This document shows, piece by piece, positions 1-12,824 of a DNA stretch of 64,000 bases; the first letter of the stretch is position 1, and every line of letters begins with the position of its first letter. The position numbers were made by a program, and so were the translations under genes. Source of the stretch: Casuarius casuarius. Lineage: Eukaryota > Chordata > Aves > Casuariiformes > Casuariidae. Location: contig PTFA01000081.1 in NCBI GenBank assembly GCA_003342895.1, positions 3,304,434 to 3,368,433 of the forward strand, written 5' to 3'. A model generated the notes under the pieces. It saw only the letters and a list, made by a program, of their open reading frames with translations. It was not told where the DNA came from and ran no database searches.

Positions 1-3000
1 GAGATATGGGAATAGTTCCCCACGTATTGAGAATGAACCAATCCTAAAGAAAGGGTAATTACCCTCCTGAAGCAAAGCATCCTCTAAATCAAAGCGGTAA
101 AATACAGTATACAGCTACCAGACTCATGGAATGAGCATAAAGAGCAATAAAACAAGTAACAAAACCTCCATATCCTCTCTGTTCTGTTCTCCCCACTGAA
201 GTATCTCTCATATTACAGCAACATTTTCCGTATTTCTGCACGGAGCCTGTTGCTGCCACCTACACATCTAAGCATGGAGAACCCAAGTGAAGATTCGCTG
301 GAAGAGAGATCTGAACCACTCGCCGAACGAAACCCGGTGACTCCTACGTGCCTATGCCGCTTGTGAAAGGGGGATGCTGGGGAAAATAAAAAACGTTGAA
401 ATATTATCATATTTTAGAACTCCTTAACAATGAAAACAACCAGATCTATGTACAGCTGACCTAGGAGCAAATCCTGCTTTTTCTTTTTAAGAGTTTCCCC
501 AAATGACCAGTGTATATTCGGCTTTAAAAGCAATGGATAGAAACATAGCGGTACACGGGATTTCATTTTGCACCCCGTCGCTTTTAAAGCACATGTGTAA
601 CACCTTCCCGAAAAGCCACTACAGAGTCACCCCCGGCTGCTAACACCAGCTATTTATCGCGCTTGTCCGCGGGCCGAGAGGAACTGGTGTGTTTGTGCAT
701 AATTTAGTAGATAGTGGCAGGAGTTCATTGTTATAGGCTGAACATCTATTTTAATGGTTATTGATATAGCCCGAGCATTCAATCTGCTGCTCCGTTTCCA
801 AAGGGGAAAATAATGTAAATAGCTATAAGAAAAACAGGATATAAATACCGTCAGGGCAGGCGACCGCGTTGGTTCCTGGAGGATGCCAAAGCAAGGAAGG
901 CACCAGCAGCAGGTCCCTTCCACCATGGGACCTTCCTAGAAGCAGCTCCCTCGCAGCACAAGTTTAACAACACCTGAGCCCCTTCCAGGAGAAGCTCATT
1001 AACTCGCCGTTGCTATTTGGTGCAGCCTTAAATTGCTGCCTTTAAAAACCTGGGGAACACTTCAAAGACTGTGAGGCTGAAGAGCAAATATTCACTGGTG
1101 TCTTAAAATGAAAACTGAGGTAGGGCAATGAGAGGAGGAACAGTTGGTGAACAGTTGGTGAATGGATATTTTTATGCAAGGAATGCCTGAAGGAAAGAGA
1201 ATGAAAAAAACTGTGTAGGAAGAAGAAGCAATTAATATGCTCCCTTTTTCCCCCCCCCCTTACGCTTATTTTGATTTAACTTTAAAAGTCTATTCTTGCG
1301 GTATCACAGATTAAGGTCTCTATACAATTTACCCTGGAAAAAAGTGGTCATCATGGTTGACTCAAGAAAGGAAAGGGCCTATGACAGAGCTTTTAATTAT
1401 TCAGAAATGATCATAAAGATATTCCAAATTAATTTTCATGTTTTTGCATTTGTACATTTCAAATGAATATATGTAAGATACTGCTCAAGTCACTGGGAAA
1501 TGGCATGCATCCTTAAGACCAGCTTTCTATATAATGTCATTCTTGATTAGGAAAGCTACTGACTGCAGCAATGTCTTGCTACAAAAACACATATAAATAC
1601 TGCAATGTTTCCCACGAGCTGCCCTCACCAAAAAGGCCTGATTTCCCCAGATATATCTGCAACAAGCCTTGGATGCTCCAAAAAAAGAAAAAAGCCCCCA
1701 TGATCACTCTGGATCCAAATTCCCTCTTGTATCCTACCAATTACGGGGAATGGACCGTTAGGTGCGCATCTCTCGTTAGCTTAATAGGAGCTGGGAGGCC
1801 AATACCTGCTATCACAGAGCTACAGCTACGTCCCAGTTGGTCCTCCTCACTCTTGTTTTACAGCTGCAAAAAAATAACAACTACGGTTATGCAATTGTTC
1901 ATATCCTACTTTTTTGCCACTCAACATAATCCTGCACGTAAAATCTCAGTGGACAAAACTAGGCAAAGTATTAGCGCGTGGAGATGCTAACGAGGAGGCT
2001 TGCTCCCGCACTGAAGGTAGCTGCTTTTGTGCTCGTTTTTGCAGCACCTCCTGCTTAAGCGGTTTATTCCAGCAGCAGAGAGCAAGTGCACCTCATCCCC
2101 GGGCCGACAGCTTCCCCTGCTTGGTGCACGTGCCCAGTGGTGTAAATTAGGACTACTACGATTAAAGTTAATGGGTTACAACAGTGGAAAACAGCAGTAA
2201 CAGCAGCCAGCCTCTACGGCTTCCCTGTACGCCCGAAAATTAGACTTCTAAAAACTATTTTCAGCTCAAGTCTTATGTAATTTGCAACTCATTGCTAGCG
2301 ATACCCTTAATGCATTTTTGGGGAGCATCGTAGGGCTGTTCAATGTGCCTGGTGAGTCCTTTAAGGGCTGCTTTATTCCTGCAGGCATGATTAGAAATAG
2401 AGGTTAGAAAACGAAAGCCTCAAAAACCAGCAGATCCCTCAAGTCAGTGCGTGTGTGAGCTGGGTCGGACTCTCCTGGCTGAATTTACTGTGCGGGTGCC
2501 GCATCTGGGCTGGCTTCCAGCAGGGGAGATGAAGGAAATCTGCACATCCTCACATTTCTCTTCCTCGGTGGTCAGGTTTTGGGGGTATTATCTGAAACTT
2601 GGCTATGCTGTGCTGGGAAATATTAGTAGCGTACAAACAAGGTTGTGGAGGGCAGATGCAGAGAGTTTAATGGCTTTTTTATTGAAAACAGGCTCCTGGG
2701 AACAGCCTATGGATTCTCGACTTTTTAAATTATCATCATTTTTAAAGGAAGCTCCACTTTTGAGAATTACATTTTCACAACTGGAACAGGAACGAGGAGT
2801 CAAACGAATGGGAGAAGAAAGGAGAAAAGAATATTTAAGATCACATAGGAAAAGCTCTTAAAGAGTCTCTGCAAGAGCAGAACAAATATTGGCATCAAAT
2901 ATTTATGGGCAGTCATTCAATCAAGGCCTGTGAGCTTCCTGTCAAGTGTTCATTCTCCTTTCTATTCACTTTTTGCACAAATTCACAGCATGAGAGAGGT

Positions 3001-3388
3001 TTAGCATGAAGAGATCTTAGTGTAAAATATGTATACTTGTTTCAAGTTTTGATACTTGACATTTGTGAAGTCCATGGGAATTTTGCTGTGCATTTCAAAA
3101 AACTCAGAGATCTCACTCCAGATGTCTTTCAGGTGATTTCAAAGCAAGGATGATCAATTCTAGGGGCAATAGCTATAGCAAATGATTCATAATCATTCTT
3201 AGAATGAGACAGCTTTTGAACAAAATCCATTTCCCAAGCTACCTGGAGTAACCTGGCACTTCTGGAAATCAACACCTATTTGAGGATAATTCAGGAAATC
3301 CTATATAGTGGCTACTTGTGTGGACAACGTTAAAGGGACACAGCGCAGAATAACAGGGAAGGCTCTTCCCCTACCAATTCTGCACACC
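1..3388. other. Non-coding unique sequence
   Basis: I see no supportable gene. Reading frames are short and unrecognised. The stretch holds a perfect 12-bp palindrome around TAATTA at 53-64, an 11-bp tandem repeat at 1139-1160 and a run of ten C at 1250-1259. From about 2870 to 3260 the sequence is AT-rich and non-repetitive with the texture of a conserved non-coding element, but that cannot be tested here. Confidence 0.6.
1139..1160 (+). repeat. 11-bp tandem duplication, two copies
   Basis: AACAGTTGGTG occurs twice head to tail (1139-1149 and 1150-1160) without a mismatch. Each copy carries a CAGTTG core, which fits a MYB half-site or an E-box. The perfect identity suggests a recent slippage or small duplication event. 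Confidence 0.8.
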
Positions 3389-3398
3389 CACGTGTATG

Positions 3399-3430
<32 letters not shown>
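3389..3430. repeat. CA microsatellite within an alternating purine-pyrimidine tract
   Basis: Thirteen CA units occupy 3405-3430. The preceding CG/TG/TA steps extend strict pyrimidine-purine alternation back to 3389, giving 42 bp without a break. Alternating CG and CA steps are the classic sequence requirement for left-handed Z-DNA. The tract is also an obvious length-polymorphic marker. The open frame that crosses it is an artefact of the repeat. Confidence 0.9.
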
Positions 3431-6142
3431 ACCATAAGGGCTTTGGATCATTCTTGCAGGGTTTTTTTTGTTGTTGCTCAGACTTGTGATTTAGGGCACT
3501 ACTCTCCATGTCTGAACTTAAAATTACAGCAAATTGCAGAGCAGTAATTTCAGGGAGCTGTCTATGTCTTCTCTATGAAGAGACCAGCCCGGGATTTTCA
3601 TTTCAGACATCATTTACAGAACCTACTCCTCATTCACAAACCCCACATACACTCTTAACACTAAGAAATGTTGCAGATGTGCATCCAATATAATATTTCC
3701 AAGTTAATTTCTCATGGTGTATATAGATATATTTTCATATATTTATATACATACTCCAATTCTGCACATATCACTGCACACATGCAGTAAACACTGGGTA
3801 CATTTTCTTTGTACCCTGTCATTAAGAGCTGCATTGACAGCAAACAAGTTACATATCTTTTTTTTTAACAACATATAATTTTGCTGTTGTTTGCACGTTT
3901 TCTCCAAGACATATTGGACACCATTTGCTTTTCATTACAAAAAATGTGCTGACAACAAAATCACATATCCCTGACACACAAAAGAAAGAAGGAATAGCAA
4001 CCGCTTCTGGGACGGGGAGTTGTTACATGGAGAACATGATATATCATTACACGGGTATGCAGAGCTTGCTCGATGCACACATGGAAGAGCGGAGCATGTG
4101 CATCTGTCAAGATGCAACAGAAGCGCTTGAGACCTCCCAAATCTTCATTGCTTTATTTGTATTGATATATTACTTTTAATTATCTGAAGATAAGTAAATC
4201 TGGATATCCGAGGGCAGCCAGATGCAGATTCATCTGAAGATTTACGCTGGTAGGCTGCTCCGTTCGGAGGGGTGGTTGCCTTAGTGCTGCTCTCCAAAGC
4301 CAAGCAACAGCACTGCACAGGGGCCTGAGCCCACCGCTGTGTCAGCCAGCTTAATGCATCGCACGGATGCCCAGTAGCAGAGGCAGCGTAACATCCAACT
4401 TAGCGACAGAGCTAATTTCTGATTCTTTACATTCGAGACAGACCTAAATCCCAGATCTGTGTAAGTGCCTTTGGAGAAGGCAGAGCCATTACGAAACGGT
4501 GCAGCTCTGCAGCCGATGGGCGATAGATAGCTCCTGGAGTCAAGGGGCAATTTCACACCAGCCGCGTACCTGGAAAGTCGTCCCGGAGGGCAGAGCGCGC
4601 AAAACGGCACCCCGGCATCTCCTTGTAACCCTCCCGGCACCTGCGGGAAGGCAGACCCAAGCACCGGCTCCAGCGGCCTGTGCCTCTTTGCGTGCATTTT
4701 CCGGTGAATCTCTAAGCTCCGCAGCCTGCATATCTGCTCCATGCACAGGTTTTACACCTACCATGCTCCAAGCAAAAACAGCAAATGCAAATAATTCAGC
4801 ACATGCTTCTCGGTCCCAGCCGTAACCCAGGCACACATCACCAGAAACACCAGAAACATCTGCCCAGCCTCTTCCTTACATAGTTTCCAGGCAGGAGGAT
4901 TTTTCTAGACTGTCCGGGACTACAGAAAGAAAAGATGTTGAAATTGGCCAAAAAGCTGGAACAGCAAGAGAAATGGACTGCAAGAGCAGCAGCTCCCAGG
5001 AGCTGCTCCACTCCTTTCCCGCGTGGTCTCTCCTCTTTCTCCGTTCCCTTCCCCTTTCCTTCGCCAGCTGGTTGGTAGCTAGTGCAGCTGGTAGCGGTGC
5101 CAATCGCTGCGCTACAATGGAGCCCTGGGCATTAGCGAGAATAATAATCAGTGGTCAGGGAAGCATGCACTGAACGTGCCACCACCGCTCAGCAACGCTC
5201 CCGCTGCTCTTTTATTGCACGCTCAAACCTGCAGGATGCAAAGGAAACTGCACAGCAGAGAGAAGAACAAGTGGCTAAACGCTAGAGAAATGTTAATGGC
5301 AACAGCGACTTATCCTCTGCAGCAGGCACTTCAGCATGGATCGATGTACCATCACAGACAAGACTAAAGAGGGCAACTGTGTGCGTGTCTGCCAGCAATT
5401 CCAGGTTGTGCACAGCCAGGACGTCGCTGGGGCAGTTCTGCTGCAGCCTCCTGGGCATCACCACCATGCATGAAGCCCACCAAGTCCACGGTAAGTCAGA
5501 AATGATCTACTTACCAGCACAACCACAGTATCAAGAGCTCCAGCTCTTGAGCTCCTCTCCACCACCGCACAGTGGGGAACACTGCAATGGCACAGGCAGG
5601 GCTGCAGGGTCCAGCAATACTGGCAAATGCAGCGACTTAAGAGGTAAATCTTGCTGCAAAAACCTTTGTGTTTCATAAGAGAGAGGAAGAACCCACAGAA
5701 GAGCCAAATTAAGCACGTAACCCATATGCTCACCGTTCCAGGTGATGCACAGGGAATGCACTCAGCGGTGCAACACTGCTGGTCTGCACTGACTCAGCCT
5801 GCAGCTCCCTAAGTCAAAGCCACAGACCCGGTAACCCCTAAGCAAAGCAGCAACTTGTCTAACCTGCACGCTTGAAGAGGGCCTCCCGAGATCTCTCTTT
5901 TGCACAGCGAGAAAGTCCACCTGTCTTTCATCCCAGAGCCACACTGATTTCACCCTGTGATCTGTCCCCGAGAGCAGAAGATGATGATGGTGGAGCCGTA
6001 GATCTGGGCATTCAACCCTCCCCCTTTCCACTCCCGTGCTGCAGAACTGCTGCGGCTCCCAGGCTGCTGTTTCAGCCTGAGCTCCCAGTTCAGAGCACGC
6101 TCAAATCTCCAGGCGTGAGAGAACTCTTAAGCAGGTGCTCAG

Positions 6143-6180
6143 TTTGCTAAGCTTACTGACTTTTGCTAAGTTTACTGACT
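6143..6180 (+). repeat. 19-bp tandem duplication, two copies
   Basis: Two adjacent 19-bp units (6143-6161 and 6162-6180) differ at one position only: TTTGCTAAGCTTACTGACT in the first, with T for the C after AAG in the second. The repeat is too short for a satellite and is best read as a single local duplication. Confidence 0.85.
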
Positions 6181-7810
6181 TCACCATCCGCTTCCCTGGA
6201 TGAAGGTACAGTTTATATCAACAGCAGACTCCAAGTGAACATTTATTGCAGCAGAAACTGCTCATTCTCCCAGAACGGATTAGAAATAGAGCCTCATTCC
6301 TGAAGGAAGAACAGGGACCAGATGAGGTAACAAGTTGGCTGGGAATTCAGCCATCTTTTGAGAAATCCTGCTTTTCCACCTCTCTGCAAAGTTAAAAGTC
6401 ATTAATTAGTGATTTTCTTTAATGTCTCTTGACTCTTCTGCTTTGCCCAAACGAGGATTCCCGCTCTGTGCATGTATTTACCCTCCCCAAAACAGCTGCA
6501 CACCGCCTCAAGGCAGGTCCGACAGCTCAGGGGCTAATGACATCTTAGGGACCGTGGTCTGATTTTAGCACTCATGCCCAGGGCAGGAATCACATAATCA
6601 GCAGCAGCTTCCTAGAGCTCAAGGCAAGAGATGAGTGGAGCTGCAATTTGAGGGGATGATTTCCAAAAAGGAGAGGCCAAAAACCAAAACAGCAGATAAA
6701 TAAAGCGACTTTCCACCACCGAACTCATGGGATCACCAATCCCATCTGACTAATGAACTCTTGGATACAGCGGACAAAATTTTGCCCAGGGAGCACCCTG
6801 TTTTACTCCATGATCTCCTGTGAGCTTACACAAAAGTCAAGAAGGTTTCGTGGTGTTTAAATCACGGTGAAAGTCGATTTATCACAGCAGAACAACACAA
6901 CGCATATGGCTGTTTCAGGATTCTTTCGTACTTCAGTTGTTTTTTAAATCGCTATGGAGGGCAGGAAACATATGACTGAATATTTATGGCACGCTGTATA
7001 AAAGCAGAAGCCCCTCTTCTGTACTCATCTCATACAGGAGTTTATTTTTGGAAAGGCTTCCTGTTTCGGAGGAACCTGAACTCCGTATTTCTGCACCACC
7101 GTCAACCCAGACTAAAGCAGTGGTGGAGATCTTGGAGGATTTCAAATCCTTTAGCAGCCTTTTCAAAACCAGAGCCCGTGTAAAAGAGTTCAGCTAGCCA
7201 CTCTCCTTCATCTGAGGGGAAAGCTTGCCTTAGGCACAAACAAAGCTTCAAATTGATTTAATTTAAAATTTCGAACTTCTGTATGCTGCTCAGCTTCCGA
7301 CTGCCATCTGCTTTTTCAGCTTGCCATGACAGAGAGCACATTTTTTATTATGTTTGTTCAAGCAGGTCCATCGGCACAATATTAATTTTCAGAGCTTGCG
7401 AGTTTTGTATGCTTTAGAAAGCCACTAGTTATAAATCTGATCAAAAATTATCAACAAAAATATCTGAGCTTATTTAGTGAACTTCCAAAATTGCATCTTC
7501 TCAGCCCGAAGCTGCCAAACTGCGTAAGCTCCTTGAGCTGTGCCCTGTGTTTTTTTGCACTGCACCAAACACAAAGGTCCCTCATGATCTTAAGTCAGCG
7601 CCTTTTACATCAACCACAGCACATGAGTCTTCAAAAAGTAGTAAGCAAATGTATTTTGACTGTAGCAAATTAAGCCGCCCCTGCTCACATCCTCCAACGA
7701 GAGCAGCACCAACGCAAGAGCAGAACAGTGGAGCGGGACTCCGGTTTTTCACAAACCAGAACCTGGGCCCTACCAGCTCTGGTCTTGACATCCTTGACAT
7801 CTAGGCCTTC

Positions 7811-7840
7811 CTTTATTTTTATTTTATTTTTATTTTTAAT
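7811..7840. repeat. TTTTA-type low-complexity tract
   Basis: This is a T/A-only tract of TTTTA/TTTTTA steps. It could be the decayed poly(A) of an old minus-strand insertion, but no element body is recognisable beside it, so it is simply low complexity. Confidence 0.7.
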
Positions 7841-8937
7841 CTTTCTGTATAAAACTGATCTTCCGAAGAGCAAGACAGAAGGGTGCAGTCTGGGACCTCT
7901 CTGGTAGGTCCATCTACTCTTCCAAGCTGCTTACCTGACGTGCTGCATCGTGCCAACCCGAGTATAAGCAGAGCGCTTTCCCATTTGCAAATGCACTAAA
8001 ATTAAGTAAATCCTCTGATAAGCTTTACACTTAAAATATAGGTCTTTTGCATGCTTCCAAAGTCTCAGCCCAACAAATGCATTCCTAGAGACTGGCCTAA
8101 GTTACAAACACCCCTGTAAAACGAACATTGGAGAAAACTGTAGCTTGTGCCTGTCCCTACAGAGAAGCCAGAATGTGGCAAGTCCTAGGCTAAGCTGGAA
8201 AACGCCACGAACGGAGAAGATTTGAAGCAGCACGGGCAGCAGCGGGTATGACGCGCTCCACGGCGTGCCCTAGGCCACACGCGCACGGCGTCAAGCCTTC
8301 CCCTCTGCCAAAACCAGCTCACCGCTCCTCTGGCCGCCTTCTCGACACCGGACTTGGGGAGCCAATGTGTTCTGCCTAAGGAACTACACAGCCCTTAATG
8401 AACCTCTCCATAAAGGTAAATTCTGTGATTATTTGAACAAAATCTCCTCCAAGCTGAGCGATACCTGATAGCATCGCTGCCTTATGGATAACGGAGGGTG
8501 CCGACAAGGTTGGCTGTGCCGCGAGGCACAGGGGCCCCACCAGAACATACGCGCGCACAAGAAAAGCAGGCAAAAAAGGTACCAGGAGACCCCAAAGGAT
8601 GTTCGCTGTAGATCTCGCCATAGATGGACAACAGGGCTTTCTTCTGATTTGGGGTAATGTCTATGAACTGTGAAAAAAGGGCGATTTAGGAAAGATTAGG
8701 AAGTAGAGTTGAGGCATACTAAAGAGGTAAGAGCTGCAAATATCCCAAATATTTCGGTGAGATCCCTTTTGTCTCCTACCTTCAATGTTGCAGATCATAA
8801 AATTATCAAGCGCGGTTGTCGAGATCCTCAAAACAATCAAGGGGAAAAAATACCCCAAGATGCCTTAGGGACAGATCCCAACTGTCAGCTCTTGCTTGGC
8901 TTAGGGTGATGAGACATGACTCAGTTGTCGTGAGCCG

Positions 8938-9640
8938 TGCCGGACACGGGCAGCCCGGACGGACCAGAGTTGAATGTAGGCTCAACTGTCCCATCTGACC
9001 CAGGGATGGCTTCGACAAGGGGCGAGAGGGAGCTTCACCCCACCAAAGCTGGGGGCAGCAGGGCAAGCAGGTACCTGCTACTTTTACCGAGCAAACGGGT
9101 AGATCGGCAAAGGGATTGGGGCAGCGCAGGGAGCCCGCAGAAGGCCCTCGCCTCGCGCGAGCTGGAGGACAGCACGCTTTCTGGGACGAAGGGGAAAGCT
9201 GCAGTTTGGCCTAAGCGAGCAGCAAACTCCGGGGCCATCCGGAGCTTTTCGGCCATTTATGCTGGCTGTGCAATTTTAAGGAGACTGTTTCCAAAGAAGG
9301 GCACAGTTTGGGGATTTAAACCGTAATCTTTAAAACACGTATTTGAAAGGTATTAGCTAATTATTTTGGCTGTTACTGTGGCAAAAACAGCAAATAAAAC
9401 ATGGTTCTTTGAACTAGTCTTTTTGAAGTTAGGAAGCGTTTGAAGCGAGCTAGAGCTGGGACGATTTGATTGACTCGGGCGGCGACGGACTGTAAATGAG
9501 ATGGAGAGAAGGTGCCTGGTTTTGGGGCAGGAGGAAATCGCTACCGAGGCAGCGAGCGGGTTCACACGGAGGCGGCAGGAGCCGAATTTCACCCCCCGCC
9601 CCGGCGCCAGGACCTGCCGCCCGGCTCACAGGCCGCTTGC
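8938..9640. promoter_or_regulatory. CpG-rich region, possible orphan CpG island
   Basis: I count about 23 CpG dinucleotides in 8938-9253 and a second dense group, roughly 17, in 9470-9640, separated by an AT-rich gap. Flanking sequence has few CpGs. CpG clusters of this kind mark promoters, Polycomb-bound orphan islands or, in birds, sites of GC-biased conversion. No TATA box, initiator or downstream gene is evident, so promoter function is not established. The open frames across it are on both strands and reflect GC content. Confidence 0.45.
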
Positions 9641-11435
9641 AGCATGCACAAGCTTTTCCACGGGTTGCCTGAAAACAGCACATTTTTACAAAAAGCACCA
9701 AGACTTTGCCATGAGCTTCACACTTGACTAACGCCCTAACAAAATTCCCTCTTCTGTCTACAGCAGCAGCTTTAGTCTCTTCATCCGCTGTGGGACTCTT
9801 AGTGATGCCTGCTAACTTCTACATTATTAGCAACCCCGTTTTTCCCTTAATACATTTTTCCCAATCATCCATTGTAAAGAGAATAAAAAAGAATCTGAAG
9901 CTGCTTATTATTAATTTGGGGTCGCTGTAGCACTGAGACTCCCATCAGCGTTAAAGCCCTGGTGGGAACGCACACCACGCACGGAAACCCCGAGTTTGTT
10001 GATGAATAAACAACTCATGAATGAATGCAAACAGCTTCTAAAAGGGATCACTATCGGGGAAGGGGAATCGTGCCGGTCATCAGACGAAAGCCCTGAACAA
10101 AACAACCCGCGTCTGGTTTCTGCTCCCTCCTCCTCGTCCCCTGATGTTCACGATGAGATCGTGTGACAGCCGGATCTGCTTTGGGGTTTTTTAAATAAAT
10201 CTCTTAACCGATTTTATTTTGAAAAACAGAACCTGACCCTTTTCAGTCACAGCAATATCATCAAACATAGCAGCATCCACCCAGGTCTCCTGACTGCTGA
10301 TAAATACAAGAAAACCTGAATCCTAATTTCAGCTTTCCTTTTTTATTATTCCATATACTGTCTTTTAAAAGTAACATTAACCGTTTTTTCCCAAGTCCTA
10401 ATTTCCACAATCACTTAATTTCGATCGGACAGACAGCTGGATGAACTCTGTACCTAAACTGCGTACTGCAGAAGCAGGGTCTCACGCAGCCAGCAAACCC
10501 ATCAGGTTGTTACTGCGTTTTGGAACAGGGTTAGAATTGGGTAAAGCTCTTGTGAGATGGAGGAATGAATACAAAAGACTTTCAAAAAGCCAATAAATAC
10601 AGTAATATTGCGGACCCCTAAAACAAAATGACATGGCCGAAAAATGATCTCAAGAAACAATTTTCATGCCAGTGTAAGACTTACTAATGAAGAAGAGTGC
10701 ACTGTTAAAGAGAAAGGAGGGAAGGGAACGCATTGGCATTACATTTCAGTAACTGGGGACCTTCTGGAACTGGAACTTCAAAATAGGATTTCTTAAAAGC
10801 TTTTTCTTTCCTAAATTCCCTTTGCAGAAGCCTGCTTATTCTTTCATAATCACTTCAAAGCAATCCCCAGCCTTGCAATAAAGTAAATTCAAAGCAATTA
10901 GAGAATAGATCTACACAGCGAGACCAAACAGTGCTTATAGAGGTTTTCTGTAAAGCAGTTCTGCATACATTTTCCTTGGAATGACATTATTTGTATAAAG
11001 AAGTAGGGGTGCTTTTTATGACGGAAAAAAAATACGAAATAAATTTATGATAGCAAATAGAAACACTGCATCTCTGGAGTGTGATATTCTAGCGCAGTTT
11101 GCAAGCACGAGCAATATAGCATTGCTCTGCTACATTCATACATTTTAGCGAACCATAACAGCGGGCAAGAAAAAAAGAGAACGAAAGGCGTCCTCTACGG
11201 CGCGCTACAATAGGAACCAGCATGTACTACAATAACCAGTTACATTTGTTAAAGAACAAACAGCCCAACTTTGCATTTTCCAGCTCCGGCTCCCCAGTGG
11301 CCTTGTTGTGCGAGCTCGCCGATCGACGTTCCCGGGAAGGCAATCCTGTGAAATGCAAAACGGCAGCTTCCCTCGCACCTCCGAAGCTGTTCCTACAAGG
11401 AGAGCTGAGCCGTGCCGAACGGAGATGCGGTTATT
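9641..11435. other. Non-coding unique sequence
   Basis: No gene is seen. A polypyrimidine tract followed by CTACAG at about 9748-9763 resembles a splice acceptor, but no matching donor or open exon follows. The rest is AT-rich unique DNA. A CpG patch lies at about 11310-11430 immediately before the motif cluster at 11436-11560. Confidence 0.55.
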
Positions 11436-11560
11436 TCATTGTGATGCAAATAAATGTAACAATTAAGAATATAATTTTGGAAGATGTCAGCGGCATAATT
11501 ACTCATATGGCTTCCAGCCAATTAAGCAGTAGGTGAATTAGCCCATTTAATTGGGTTTGG
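11436..11560. promoter_or_regulatory. Candidate enhancer: octamer plus homeodomain-site cluster
   Basis: This 125-bp block holds a perfect POU octamer ATGCAAAT (11444-11451), several AATTA/TAATT homeodomain cores (about 11461, 11472, 11498, 11519, 11536 and 11547) and an E-box CATATG (11504-11509). Such a density of lineage-factor sites in otherwise unique sequence is typical of vertebrate developmental enhancers. Conservation has not been checked, so the call rests on motif density alone. Confidence 0.35.
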
Positions 11561-12824
11561 ATTTTCAGCGGAAGGTGTTTTAGGGTTTGTATTCTGTCAC
11601 CATCCTGCTGAACTATCCGCTAATAATTCTGGTCGCTCCAAAAATAACACCTGGGCAAATCTGGTCTGGAGCGCAAGAAATCACTGCTTGAAAGGTTGCG
11701 TACACCTGCGATCCCAGTTGTGCGAGCAGACCAACTCCAATGAGAGCTCGACTCAAAAGCGATGGAAGTCATCATACCCAGTGAACGGTCGCAACGGTGA
11801 AACAAGTAAGTGCTTTAGGACTGCGGTTAGAAATCTTAAAGCAGAAATGGCAATAATAAAAGAACAACACAAACTGATTATTCCTAATGTAAAAAGCCAA
11901 GCTTACAACATCAACCAAAGAGGAAAAAAAAAGTGTCATATCTCTGGCTTGGAAGACTGCTGCGATTCAGCTAATCTCCTCTATTAGGGGATGATCACAA
12001 TGCACAACGGTCCTCAGCCAGACGTGAACACTCATGGGTTAGCGGAGAAGTACTTCACAGCTACCCTAAGCAAGCACAAAATAGACACACTAACATTACC
12101 AGTGAAGATTACACTGCTGATGACAATAACAGCATACAAATGAACCCTCCTTCGCAGGAAAAGATTAGTCTGAGAACCAAGAATCCTCATTTAAAAAAGG
12201 GGCTGACGAAGCTGAGCGCCAAACGAACAAGGCAGTGCATGTCTCTGAGCCACAAGGAACAGAAAGAGCGCGAAACCCAGACGAGATGCTCTTTTTGCAG
12301 CAGGAGCTGGTTCTTTTTATTTTACTTTCAAATTGCCGTTCCCTAAAACTAAGGGGATCCTTGGGTGTGATTAGCATCTCTGATTGAAATTCAGTCACTG
12401 TTCGCCCGGCCCTGATTGAATGGCTTTGTTCTGCAGGCTTCATTTTTGAGACTTCCAGGAATAATGACAGAATTTCAGTTAGAAAACCTCAATTTGAGAG
12501 ATTAGCCTAACATTGCCCTGTGCCAAAAACAAAGCAGTGGCAAGGAGCAGCAGTCCTGAATGTTTTTATTTTTCCACGCACAGCAAGCCTGCAAACCCAG
12601 GGATGCTTTCAGGGGAATTACTGCAGCATAGCTGGTTTGCACGTTCATTTTATACAACCTCAGACTCCAAAGTCCTTGCACTTCCTAAAATCATAGAAGA
12701 GAGATCAAAAGTATAGCTACACCTCCTCTAAGTGCACTAGTAATGCTTTGCACAAGTAGATGCTCCTATGCAGCACAAGGTAACTTGGGGGTTCGAATCA
12801 CGCTGCGCGGTGTTTGCAGAGCCA
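11561..12824. other. Non-coding unique sequence
   Basis: No gene is seen. The frames at 11688-11987 and 12140-12346 are short and match no family I recognise. GGTTCGAAT at 12790-12798 looks like an RNA polymerase III B-box but has no tRNA fold around it. It may belong to the head of the SINE that follows. Confidence 0.5.

Larger units (their letters stand above)
3432..8937. other. Non-coding unique sequence
   Basis: No gene is supported. Several open frames on both strands (for example 4281-4742 minus and 5379-5678 plus) overlap one another and show no family signature. An AT-rich patch lies at 3715-3760. Short inverted repeats occur at 4988-5007 and 5531-5550, each with a 9-bp arm and 2-nt loop. 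The block at about 6380-6430 contains TTAATTAGTGATT, and 7320-7480 is AT-rich and enhancer-like in texture. I see no interspersed repeat I can name. Confidence 0.55.

Noticed and set aside
4281..4742. 153-codon minus-strand open frame
   Set aside because: It overlaps equally long plus and minus frames, shows no domain or splice context, and is explained by GC-rich composition.
5466..5496. ATG in good Kozak context (ACCACCATGC) shortly before a strong ACG|GTAAGT donor, as a first coding exon
   Set aside because: Only eight codons precede the donor, no promoter or downstream partner exon is visible, and the match is easily found by chance.
12790..12798. GGTTCGAAT as a tRNA B-box
   Set aside because: No cloverleaf can be drawn around it and no A-box at proper distance is convincing. 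At most it is part of a SINE head.
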